This document shows positions 1 through 5,869 of a stretch of DNA of 6,935 nt, in pieces. Within the stretch, counting starts at the first letter, position 1. Each line of letters starts with the position of its first letter. Made by a program: the position numbers and the translations under genes. Source of the stretch: an uncultured Armatimonadota bacterium. Its GTDB lineage: Bacteria; Armatimonadota; Fimbriimonadia; Fimbriimonadales; Fimbriimonadaceae. The DNA lies in assembly GCA_946478935.1 (NCBI GenBank), contig CAMLEL010000127.1, positions 1 to 6,935 of the forward strand, in the 5' to 3' direction. The notes under the pieces were generated by a model. That model ran no database searches. It was not told the DNA's origin and was given only the letters and a program-made list of their open reading frames with translations.

Positions 1-52
1 TTGCTTCTGCCTGCTGTCCGGCCCACCGGACAAACGAAACCGGACGGGTCAT
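1..52 (-). CDS. Possible 5' end of a further minus-strand gene (partial)
   Basis: An ATG (complement of 50-52) opens a frame that stays open to the left edge, starting MTRPVSFVRWAGQQAEA. An AAGG Shine-Dalgarno-like motif (complement of 61-64) lies 8 bases upstream, which is good spacing. It would be the next gene after the 129-1052 gene on the same strand, 76 bases downstream. Only 17 codons are visible, too few to assign a family, and the three + strand frames are also partly open here, so this may not be a gene. Confidence 0.3.
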   Translation of the reverse strand, partial: MTRPVSFVRWAGQQAEA

Positions 53-128
53 CTAAGGGGCCTTGCGGTCCTTCTGATCTGCGCAGCTTTACACCTCGCC
101 TCAATCGCCAGCCAATCACTTCTGCCAC

Positions 129-1052
129 TTAGTCTGTTGGCTGAAGCTTGAGCTTGGCGACCACCATCCGGTGATCGGATTCCTTCGTGGTGAATGCCTC
201 CGAACTGGCGGCAAAGTCAAGGCTCGACCACACTTGGTCAATGCGCGCCAAAGGAAATGAATTGATCGCGGTATAGCCGCTTCCTTTGGATGCTGGCCGC
301 AGCATCGGAGCAAGTATACCGTTGAGGCCCCGCTCTGGAGTCCAATTGAAGTCACCTCCAATGATCATGGATTGTGTCTGAGTCTGCTCAAAGGCCAAAG
401 TCGCGATTTCCTGCAGCTCACGTCGATGGATTGCTCGGTTGGCTGCATAGTCCTTCCAGCACTCGGGATTCCAATAGTCCAGCCTGAAAACTGGAGGAGA
501 CAGTCTCAAGCTGCCAAGCAAGATCGGATCGCCGGATTCGGTCTGAAAGATTGCCAACGTATGAGTGAGGCCCTGCTCGATCGCAGTGAGTTGTCCCGTT
601 CTCACCACAATCGATGCATCGACCCCCATGGCGATCTGGTAGTCACTTCCAAAATGCTTCTGAGCCAACTTTCGTAGCGCTGGTTCGGACGGCGATTCTT
701 GCAACAGTAGGATGTCCGGCACCAGTGCAAAGGCTTCTTCTGCCGCCTGGCTGCTACCTCCCGCACAGTTCAGTGTGATCACCACCAAGTCAGGATCGGA
801 AACCGGGCTCACGCGATTCATCACCCAATTCTTTTCGTCACCGAAAGCCAGAAAAAACCCGAGCCAAGCGGCCATCATGGCAACTGCGAATCGCTTGCGA
901 CTGCGGATCACGGTGAGCGCCAAGAGGGATCCAGCAACCGCCCAGACGAATGGCGGCCAGATCGTTAACGCGTAGAGGGCATCGGTAGGTAAGAGATACG
1001 CCAGGACCAACCCGCACCAGGCAATGGCTTGCGCCAGAGTCCACACCTTCAT
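129..1052 (-). CDS. Membrane-anchored endonuclease/exonuclease/phosphatase (EEP) family protein
   Basis: 307 aa. The N-terminus holds three hydrophobic segments (about residues 6-22, 27-49 and 55-71). The basic stretch RSRKR (50-54) between the second and third suggests that loop is cytoplasmic and the catalytic domain lies outside the membrane (inference). The EEP domain spans about 88-304 with the family's active-site motifs in order: LNCAGG (Asn95), LLLQES (Glu119, metal ligand), GGDFNWTP (Asp234, Asn236), RIDQVW (Asp272) and SDH (Asp293, His294). The fold is shared by DNases, sphingomyelinases and inositol phosphatases, and the substrate cannot be told from sequence. The architecture resembles the uncharacterised membrane EEP proteins common in bacteria. 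The ATG is preceded by AAAGGG at 6-base spacing, inside the end of the 1055-1477 gene. The gene starts two bases after that gene's stop, so the two are probably co-transcribed. All key residues are present, so it should be active. Confidence 0.9.
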   Translation of the reverse strand: MKVWTLAQAIAWCGLVLAYLLPTDALYALTIWPPFVWAVAGSLLALTVIRSRKRFAVAMMAAWLGFFLAFGDEKNWVMNRVSPVSDPDLVVITLNCAGGSSQAAEEAFALVPDILLLQESPSEPALRKLAQKHFGSDYQIAMGVDASIVVRTGQLTAIEQGLTHTLAIFQTESGDPILLGSLRLSPPVFRLDYWNPECWKDYAANRAIHRRELQEIATLAFEQTQTQSMIIGGDFNWTPERGLNGILAPMLRPASKGSGYTAINSFPLARIDQVWSSLDFAASSEAFTTKESDHRMVVAKLKLQPTD

Positions 1053-1054
1053 GG

Positions 1055-1477
1055 TCAGCCCTTTGGGTAGGGGAAAATCGCCCGTGGAGCCTTGTACTTC
1101 TTATCCCAGCCATCCCAAACGACGTCGGTCGCTCCAATCGAATAGGTGATCACCTTCCATTTCGAACCTGTGCGGCGTAGCAGGGCGCAGATCCAATCGT
1201 CGAAGACCCCTGCTTCCAACGCATCCCGATACTTCGTTTTGCGATAGTCGATTGCCTTTCCTGCTGGCGTCATCGTCTTTCCCGAAACAAAACACCAACC
1301 TTGGTTCACTTTCATGTGATCGACGTGAAACACAACTTTCTGTTTCAAATCCTTCTCAACCGGGCTCCGCAAGGCATTTAGGATGACCTTCCGCTCGGCC
1401 GAGCCAAGCTTGGGCGTCGTCGATTGCTGAGCCCCTGCAATTGAGATCAGGCATAGGAAAATCACGAGCCGGCGCAT
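1055..1477 (-). CDS. Secreted small protein of unknown function
   Basis: 140 aa. It starts with a short Sec signal peptide (MRR, a hydrophobic core at about 4-14, then the cleavage-like motif AGA before Gln17). The mature part of about 124 aa has no membrane segment. It contains segments like SAERKVILNALRSPV (26-40), a GWCFVSG strand (60-66) and ATDVVWDGWDKKY (116-128), and two cysteines (62, 97) that could form a disulfide. From memory, a similar pattern (ILxALR, WxFV, TDVxWxxW) occurs in uncharacterised exported proteins of several bacterial phyla; I know no function and assign none. It is the first gene of a two-gene minus-strand unit with the EEP-family gene, and diverges from the SUF operon across 122 bases. 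It has no clear Shine-Dalgarno motif; a TAGAAT box six bases before the ATG suggests a leaderless transcript. Confidence 0.85.
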   Translation of the reverse strand: MRRLVIFLCLISIAGAQQSTTPKLGSAERKVILNALRSPVEKDLKQKVVFHVDHMKVNQGWCFVSGKTMTPAGKAIDYRKTKYRDALEAGVFDDWICALLRRTGSKWKVITYSIGATDVVWDGWDKKYKAPRAIFPYPKG

Positions 1478-1483
1478 GGTCCC

Positions 1484-1489
1484 ATTCTA
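1484..1489 (-). promoter_or_regulatory. Candidate -10 box for the minus-strand gene pair
   Basis: On the minus strand TAGAAT is followed by GGGACC and then the ATG of the 1055-1477 gene. This puts the predicted transcription start at the A of the start codon, a typical leaderless layout. No recognisable -35 box lies 16-18 bases upstream (ACCCCT is at 17), so the call rests on one hexamer and the missing ribosome binding site. Confidence 0.35.
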
Positions 1490-1527
1490 AGCGATCCGGT
1501 CCCCGAAGGGGTCCCAGCGACGAGCAT

Positions 1528-1556
1528 TTGAACCTCTGCGTAGACTAAACTATACG
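1528..1556 (+). promoter_or_regulatory. Sigma70-like promoter of the SUF operon
   Basis: TTGAAC (1528-1533) and TATACG (1551-1556) are separated by exactly 17 bases. Each matches the housekeeping consensus at 4 of 6 positions, including the conserved TTG and TA. Transcription would start near 1562-1564, giving a leader of about 37 bases. This is the only good promoter I find ahead of sufC. Confidence 0.6.
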
Positions 1557-1585
1557 AAAAAGGAAAGATTGCTCCGCCCGCAATC

Positions 1586-1590
1586 CAGGG
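1586..1590 (+). promoter_or_regulatory. Ribosome binding site of sufC
   Basis: CAGGG lies 9 bases before the ATG at 1600. It is a moderate Shine-Dalgarno match and supports that start. Confidence 0.55.
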
Positions 1591-1599
1591 CGTTCGACC

Positions 1600-2358
1600 A
1601 TGCTAGAAATCAAGAACCTCCACGCGCGAATCGAAGATCGAGAAATCCTGAAGGGAATCGATCTCACCATCAAGAAAGGCGAAGTCCACGCCATCATGGG
1701 CCCCAACGGCTCCGGGAAAAGCACTCTGGCGAGCGTCATTGCCGGTAAGAGCGACTATGAAGTCACCGACGGCGAAATCAACCTCGATGGCCAGGACCTC
1801 CTCGAACTTGAGCCAGACGAGCGCGCCGCCGCCGGACTATTCCTGGCTTTCCAATACCCGGTGGAGATTCCCGGCGTCAGCAACACCTATTTCCTTCGGT
1901 CGGCTCTCAATGCCGTCCGAAAGGCACGGGGTGAGGAAGAGATGGACGCCATGTCGTTCCTGAATCACATCAAGGCCAAAATGAAGGCGCTTGACTTGGA
2001 CCAGTCGATGCTGAGCCGAAGCGTGAACGAGGGATTCTCAGGGGGCGAGAAAAAGCGCAACGAGATTTTCCAAATGGCGGTTCTCGAGCCCACCATCGCC
2101 GTTCTCGACGAGACCGATTCGGGCCTCGACATCGATGCCTTGAAGGTTGTCTCAGACGGCGTCAACGCGCTGCGCGGACAGGATCGTGGCTTCCTTGTGA
2201 TCACTCACTACCAGCGACTGCTCAATTACATCGTCCCGGACTTCGTTCATGTCCTCGTCGACGGCCGCATCGTCAAGAGCGGTGGAAAAGAGCTTGCCCT
2301 CGAGCTTGAGGAAAAGGGATACGGCTGGATCGAGGAGCAGCTTGCCGCGGGCGTCTGA
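1600..2358 (+). CDS. sufC: SufC, ABC-type ATPase of the SUF Fe-S scaffold complex
   Basis: 252 aa, normal for SufC (about 250). It is the cytosolic ATPase of the SufBC2D scaffold, which builds Fe-S clusters; ATP hydrolysis drives conformational change in the SufB/SufD core. Visible motifs are Walker [10 protein letters not shown] (34-42, Lys40), Q-loop FQYP (Gln85), the SufC-type signature FSGGEKKR (146-153), Walker B IAVLDE (166-171) with catalytic Glu171, the D-loop SGLD (174-177) and the H-loop His203 in ITHYQRLL. There are no membrane segments, and FSGGEKKR separates it from transporter ATPases. It is the first gene of the operon, driven by the promoter at 1528-1556. Unusually, sufB does not sit beside it. 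sufD follows after 17 bases. Confidence 0.98.
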   Translation: MLEIKNLHARIEDREILKGIDLTIKKGEVHAIMGPNGSGKSTLASVIAGKSDYEVTDGEINLDGQDLLELEPDERAAAGLFLAFQYPVEIPGVSNTYFLRSALNAVRKARGEEEMDAMSFLNHIKAKMKALDLDQSMLSRSVNEGFSGGEKKRNEIFQMAVLEPTIAVLDETDSGLDIDALKVVSDGVNALRGQDRGFLVITHYQRLLNYIVPDFVHVLVDGRIVKSGGKELALELEEKGYGWIEEQLAAGV

Positions 2359-2375
2359 CGCCTTCCGAGTGAGAC

Positions 2376-3707
2376 ATGATCGACCTGAAAGAAAGATTGC
2401 ATAGCCTGATCGAGAATCACCGCCAAGTCACCGGTTTGCTGGATGCTTCCGCACCCACAGCTTGGGCGGCCAAGCGCAGCACGGCGCTCGCCCGCTTTGA
2501 GTTGGCAGGAATTCCGACGCACAAGGATGAGGAGTGGAAGTACACGCCGCTCAACCTGTTGCGAGAGACCGAATACAGCCCAGCTTACGGTGCTACCGTG
2601 GGACGGGAATCGTTCGCGGCAACGCCGGTTGGAGCAGTCGATGCCGCGACCATGGTTTTCGTCAATGGCCAGGAAGCGCCCGAGATGGCGATCCCTCGAA
2701 ACCTTCCCAAAGGCGTCTTTCTGGGCACCCTCCAGCAAGCGTCGGAGGAGATTCCAGAAATCGTGGAGCAGTGGCTTGGAAAAGTTGCAACCTACGAAGG
2801 CAAACTCGGCAGCACCAACGACCCGAGATTCATTGACCTTAACGACGCCTACCTCAGTGAGGGCGCCGTCCTGTATGTGCCGAAAAACACGATCGTCGAG
2901 GACCCGATCCACCTTGCATTCCTGAGTCAAGCCGACCACGGGCCGTTCGCCGCATTTCCGCGTGTCCTCATTGTGATCGGCGAGAACAGCCAGGCCAAGG
3001 TATTGGAGAGCTACATCGGGCTTGAAGGAAGTTACTTCAACTGCTCCGTTACCGAAATTTCGCTTGAGAAGAGCGCGATCCTGGAACATGACAAGTTCCA
3101 GCATGAGTCGCTCGAAGCCGTCCACATTGCCAACGTCGCCGTTCACCAGGATGGACCGTCCACCTACACGTCGAACAATATTGGCTTTGGAGCCGCGGTC
3201 AGTCGAAACGACATCAATGTTTGGGTCGATGGCGAGCATTGCGAGACGTGGCTGAATGGCGCATACGTCGCCACTGGCGACCAGATTGCCGACAACCACA
3301 CAAGAATCGATCACGCGATGCCCAACTGCAACTCGTTCGAGGTGTACAAAGGGATCATGAAGGACCGTGGACAAGGAGTCTTCAACGGCAAGATCTTTGT
3401 GTATGAGGACGCTCAGAAGACCGACGCTAAGCAGACCAATCAGGCGATCCTTCTTTCGCCGACGGCGTCGATCGAAACCAAACCACAGCTTGAGATTTTC
3501 GCGGACGATGTCAAATGCACTCACGGCGCGACGGTTGGCCAGATCAAAGAAGATGCCAAGTTCTATCTGCGCTCACGAGGCATACCTGAAAAGGAAGCCG
3601 AAGCGATTTTGGTCTATGCCTTCGCCGCCGAGGTCATCGAGAAGATCGCCGTTGAAGAGGTCCGAGATTCGCTCGAAAAGGTGCTCTTCGACAAGCTTCG
3701 CGCGTAA
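2376..3707 (+). CDS. sufD: SufD, scaffold subunit of the SUF Fe-S assembly complex
   Basis: 443 aa, within the SufD range. SufD pairs with SufB to form the beta-helix core carrying two SufC ATPases, and is needed for iron entry and cluster assembly on SufB. It is SufD rather than SufB for two reasons: the N-terminal helical region carries KDEEWKYT (50-57), a SufD hallmark, and the C-terminus has CTHGATVGQ (381-389) plus FYLRSRGI (396-403), where SufB would have a HEATTSKI-type motif. His383 in that motif probably corresponds to the functionally important E. coli SufD His360 (family knowledge; alignment by eye). GVFNGKIFV (334-342) followed by DAQKTDA (345-351) is also typical. The ATG has only a weak GAGTGAG ribosome site close upstream. 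No internal damage is visible. It is followed by a 127-base gap, the largest in the operon. Confidence 0.95.
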   Translation: MIDLKERLHSLIENHRQVTGLLDASAPTAWAAKRSTALARFELAGIPTHKDEEWKYTPLNLLRETEYSPAYGATVGRESFAATPVGAVDAATMVFVNGQEAPEMAIPRNLPKGVFLGTLQQASEEIPEIVEQWLGKVATYEGKLGSTNDPRFIDLNDAYLSEGAVLYVPKNTIVEDPIHLAFLSQADHGPFAAFPRVLIVIGENSQAKVLESYIGLEGSYFNCSVTEISLEKSAILEHDKFQHESLEAVHIANVAVHQDGPSTYTSNNIGFGAAVSRNDINVWVDGEHCETWLNGAYVATGDQIADNHTRIDHAMPNCNSFEVYKGIMKDRGQGVFNGKIFVYEDAQKTDAKQTNQAILLSPTASIETKPQLEIFADDVKCTHGATVGQIKEDAKFYLRSRGIPEKEAEAILVYAFAAEVIEKIAVEEVRDSLEKVLFDKLRA

Positions 3708-3737
3708 TTACCGATCGTTGCCGGCGGAATCGGCCAC

Positions 3738-3842
3738 ATGAAAACAAACCTGAAAAGGCAAGACCCGGAGAGGAGGCGAATCGCTGGAATCAGCGAGTTG
3801 TCGCCTAAACTGGTGGCAATGCTGAGGTCTGCTCGTGCTTAA
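3738..3842 (+). CDS. Possible 34-residue ORF in the sufD downstream gap
   Basis: ATG at 3738 followed by AAA ACA AAC opens a 34-codon frame ending TAA at 3840-3842. It overlaps the GTG start at 3835 by 8 bases. The peptide begins MKTNLKRQDPERRR and is strongly basic. The only ribosome-site-like sequence is GGCGG (3722-3726) at 11 bases, which is weak. The frame includes the whole 3774-3806 stem-loop. It could be a leader peptide controlling the downstream genes, or chance. Confidence 0.2.
   Translation: MKTNLKRQDPERRRIAGISELSPKLVAMLRSARA
3774..3806 (+). other. Strong interrupted stem-loop between sufD and the next gene
   Basis: AGGCGA (3774-3779) pairs perfectly with TCGCCT (3801-3806). Inside it, TCGCTG (3781-3786) pairs perfectly with CAGCGA (3791-3796) across a GAAT loop. 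The two six-base stems are separated by one base on the left and GTTG on the right, giving 12 base pairs in all. No T-run follows on either strand, so it is not a standard intrinsic terminator. Likely roles are an mRNA stability or processing element that changes the sufD:sufS ratio, or an attenuator (inference). Confidence 0.55.
3824..3827 (+). promoter_or_regulatory. Ribosome binding site deciding the GTG start at 3835
   Basis: GAGG followed by TCTGCTC gives 7-base spacing to GTG 3835. An in-frame stop (3823-3825) lies immediately upstream and there is no in-frame ATG before the membrane segment, so GTG is the best start. Confidence 0.6.
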
Positions 3843-4149
3843 GCTGATTGGGTTGTTGGCGTTGCTCTGCATTGGTGGCGTCGTCGTGGCCGCGATCTAT
3901 GTCGCCTGGCGCATCACGAAGATGGGGCAGATGATGGGGGGCGCGGCTCACCCGTCGCACCACGACACCATCATCACTTCCGGCACAACGATCACGGATG
4001 ATTCCTCCAATGCCTTGGGATACAGCAATGGCGACTCAGTCGGAAGCGACGTGGGTTCCTATGCAACTGATTTCGGAAGCAGTGATTCCAGTTCATCAGA
4101 TTCCGGTGGGGCCGATTCGGGCGGAGATTCAGGAGGCTCAAGCGACTGA
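3835..4149 (+). CDS. Small single-pass membrane protein with Ser/Gly/Asp-rich tail
   Basis: 104 aa from a GTG start. I recognise no family. Residues 4-25 form one hydrophobic segment, followed by Arg26 and Lys29. The positive-inside rule would then place the tail in the cytoplasm (weak inference). Residues 30-60 include Met/Gly and HPSHH stretches. From about 57 to the end the protein is almost only Ser, Gly and Asp, finishing with three DSGG units, so it is acidic and likely disordered. The tail has no cysteines; the only Cys is in the membrane segment (12). It lies between sufD and sufS and overlaps sufS by one base (TGATG), so sufS is probably coupled to its translation. The ribosome site of sufS is encoded inside its last codons. 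A role in SUF function is suggested only by position; a passenger gene is equally possible. Confidence 0.75.
   Translation: MLKLIGLLALLCIGGVVVAAIYVAWRITKMGQMMGGAAHPSHHDTIITSGTTITDDSSNALGYSNGDSVGSDVGSYATDFGSSDSSSSDSGGADSGGDSGGSSD
4131..4136 (+). promoter_or_regulatory. Perfect Shine-Dalgarno of sufS within the preceding gene
   Basis: AGGAGG is the strongest ribosome site in the window, but it sits 12 bases before ATG 4149, longer than usual. It overlaps Ser-Gly-Gly codons of the upstream gene. A CTG at 4146 would have 9-base spacing, but ATG is the more likely start. Confidence 0.65.
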
Positions 4150-5423
4150 TGCAGTCTCTCGATACTCGCCAAGCGCTGTCAGCCATCCGAAGCGAATTCC
4201 CCATTCTGGCGACCGAAGTTCGAGGCAAGCCGCTTGCCTACCTGGACAATGCCGCGACCGCCCAAAAGCCTAGGTCCGTTCTGGAAGTGGTGGATCGATA
4301 CTGGACGGAGCAGAACGCCAACATTCATCGAGGAGTCCATCACCTCAGTCAGATCGCGACGGCGGAGTTCGATCATGCCCGAGATTCTGTTCGCCGACTT
4401 CTCAACGCCGCTGAGTCGTCGGAGGTCATCTTCACCAAAGGCTGTACAGAGGCGATCAACCTCGTCGCAAGCGGCCTAACGCATGCAACGGATCCGAACC
4501 TGAAGCTGAGGGCGGGCGATGCGATCTTGGTCTCCACAATGGAGCATCACAGCAACATCGTTCCCTGGCAGCTTGCGGCCGAGCGCACCGGTGCACGAGT
4601 GCTGCCAATACCGATCAGCGACGACGGCGAAATCGACCTCGATGCCTATCTGGACCTCCTCAAGAATTCGCGTCCCCGACTGGTAGGGATCAAGCACGTT
4701 TGCAACGCATTGGGCACGGTCAATCCAGTCCAGTGGATGATCCAGCAAGCCCATGCCTATGGATCTCTCGTGCTTGTCGACGGCGCCCAGGCGGGACCTC
4801 ACTTACGAATCGATGTTCAAGCGCTGGACGCGGACTTTTACACGCTGTCCTGTCACAAAATCTACGCGCCGACCGGTGTCGGAGTCCTTTACGGCAAGAG
4901 GGCCCTGCTGGAGGCTCTGCCTCCATACCACGGCGGTGGGGACATGATTCGAACAGTATCTTTCGAAGGGACCACGTACGCGGATATTCCCGCCAAGTTC
5001 GAAGCTGGAACGCCCAACATCGGCGGCGTCATCGGGCTCGGCGCGGCGATTGAATGGATTGAATCACTCGCAGACGGTTCCCTTGAGGCTGCCTTCGACC
5101 AGTTACGCGAGCACGAGAGCCGCCTTGCCCGCTTGGCGGAACGGGAATTGGAGTCCATTTCCGGAGTGACAATCATCGGCCGTGCAAAAGAAAAGACGGG
5201 CATCGTCAGCTTCACAATGGAGAATGCCCATCCGCACGACATTGGAACCATTCTCGACACTGACGGCGTGGCGATTCGGGCCGGACATCACTGTTGCATG
5301 CCCTTGATGAAGCGCCTTGGTATACCGGCGACGGCGCGAGCGAGCTTCGCCGCATACAGCACCGAGGACGAGGTGGCCCGGCTCGCTGCCGGAGTGCGCA
5401 AAGTGCAGGAGATGTTCGGTTGA
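4149..5423 (+). CDS. sufS: SufS, PLP-dependent cysteine desulfurase (type II)
   Basis: 424 aa, close to the family's usual 405-420. It converts cysteine to alanine and holds the sulfur as an enzyme persulfide for Fe-S assembly in the cytosol. Key sites are YLDNAAT (31-37), the EHHSN motif whose histidine stacks on PLP (132-136), VDGAQ (210-214, Asp211 and Gln214 contacting PLP), the PLP Schiff-base Lys237 in SCHKIYAPTG (234-243), Arg397 in ARASFAAYST, and the active-site Cys382 in AGHHCCMP (378-385). The short GHHC loop marks the type II SufS/CsdA group rather than NifS/IscS. Two deviations stand out: SCHK has Cys235 where Gly is usual, and a second cysteine (383) directly follows the catalytic one. 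sufU follows with a 4-base overlap, which fits SufU as the sulfur acceptor; no sufE is seen. Confidence 0.97.
   Translation: MQSLDTRQALSAIRSEFPILATEVRGKPLAYLDNAATAQKPRSVLEVVDRYWTEQNANIHRGVHHLSQIATAEFDHARDSVRRLLNAAESSEVIFTKGCTEAINLVASGLTHATDPNLKLRAGDAILVSTMEHHSNIVPWQLAAERTGARVLPIPISDDGEIDLDAYLDLLKNSRPRLVGIKHVCNALGTVNPVQWMIQQAHAYGSLVLVDGAQAGPHLRIDVQALDADFYTLSCHKIYAPTGVGVLYGKRALLEALPPYHGGGDMIRTVSFEGTTYADIPAKFEAGTPNIGGVIGLGAAIEWIESLADGSLEAAFDQLREHESRLARLAERELESISGVTIIGRAKEKTGIVSFTMENAHPHDIGTILDTDGVAIRAGHHCCMPLMKRLGIPATARASFAAYSTEDEVARLAAGVRKVQEMFG
5407..5411 (+). promoter_or_regulatory. Ribosome binding site deciding the TTG start of sufU
   Basis: AGGAG is 8 bases upstream of TTG 5420, the optimal distance. 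It supports this start over the in-frame ATG at 5294, which lies deep inside sufS. Confidence 0.7.
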
Positions 5424-5869
5424 ACGACGACTTGAGAGAGCTTTATCAAGAAGTGATCCTGGATCACAACAAGCGCCCTCGAAATCGGGGACGCCTGGAA
5501 CAGCCGACCAACGAGGCCGATGGCCACAATCCCCTCTGCGGCGATCAAGTTCACCTGACGATTCAAACAAAGGATGGGCAGATTGAATCGATCGCTTTCG
5601 ATGGTCAGGGATGTGCCATCAGCACCGCCAGCGCCTCGTTGATGACTGAAGCGGTTAAGGGAAAAACCATCGCCGAAGCTGAAGGGATCTTCAGGGAATT
5701 CCAAACAATGGTCACGACTCCAGACGATGGCGAGGAGCATTCCGAACTCGGCTCCCTGATCGCCCTGGCGGGAGTTCGCGACTATCCCGTTCGAATCAAA
5801 TGTGCGACGCTGCCATGGCATACCTTGCATGCCGCGCTCGTAGGAGAGAAGAAGGTGAGCACCGAGTAA
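5420..5869 (+). CDS. sufU: SufU, zinc-dependent sulfurtransferase partner of SufS
   Basis: 149 aa from a TTG start, typical of SufU (about 145-150). In Bacillus-type systems SufU is not a scaffold: its zinc site docks on SufS and takes the persulfide sulfur to pass to SufBCD. The four expected zinc ligands are visible: Cys40 and Asp42 in NPLCGD, Cys65 in GQGCAIS, and Cys128 in RIKCATLPWHTL. The N-terminal LRELYQEVILDHNKRPRNRG (5-24) is the usual family opening. The region between Cys65 and Cys128 has the extra segment that separates SufU from IscU. TTG is chosen because residues match the family from just after it, an AGGAG precedes it, and it overlaps the sufS stop by 4 bases (TTGA). sufT overlaps its stop codon by one base (TAATG). 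Confidence 0.95.
   Translation: MNDDLRELYQEVILDHNKRPRNRGRLEQPTNEADGHNPLCGDQVHLTIQTKDGQIESIAFDGQGCAISTASASLMTEAVKGKTIAEAEGIFREFQTMVTTPDDGEEHSELGSLIALAGVRDYPVRIKCATLPWHTLHAALVGEKKVSTE

Noticed and set aside
15..32. Seven-base-pair hairpin (TGTCCGG, CCCA loop, CCGGACA) as a terminator
   Set aside because: The pairing is perfect, but no T-run follows on either strand, and on the minus strand it would fall inside the possible gene start at 52.
1498..1515. CCCC-GAA-GGGG inverted repeat as an operator
   Set aside because: Only four base pairs of simple G/C sequence, with no extension on the flanks; it is likely chance.
2247..3524. 425-codon open frame on the minus strand, antisense to sufD
   Set aside because: It is fully covered by the unmistakable SufD gene and its product shows no recognisable domain; a long antisense frame is expected from codon bias in this G+C range.
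2376..3707. Reading this gene as SufB
   Set aside because: The CTHGATVGQ and KDEEWKYT motifs are SufD features, and the SufB HEATTSKI-type motif is absent.
3806..3811. TAAACT as a -10 box of an internal promoter before the membrane gene
   Set aside because: No -35-like hexamer stands 16-18 bases upstream and the site abuts the stem-loop, so the evidence is too thin.
5294..5419. Upstream extension of sufU to an ATG inside sufS
   Set aside because: The 42 extra residues do not resemble SufU, while TTG 5420 has an AGGAG at ideal distance and family homology starts right after it.
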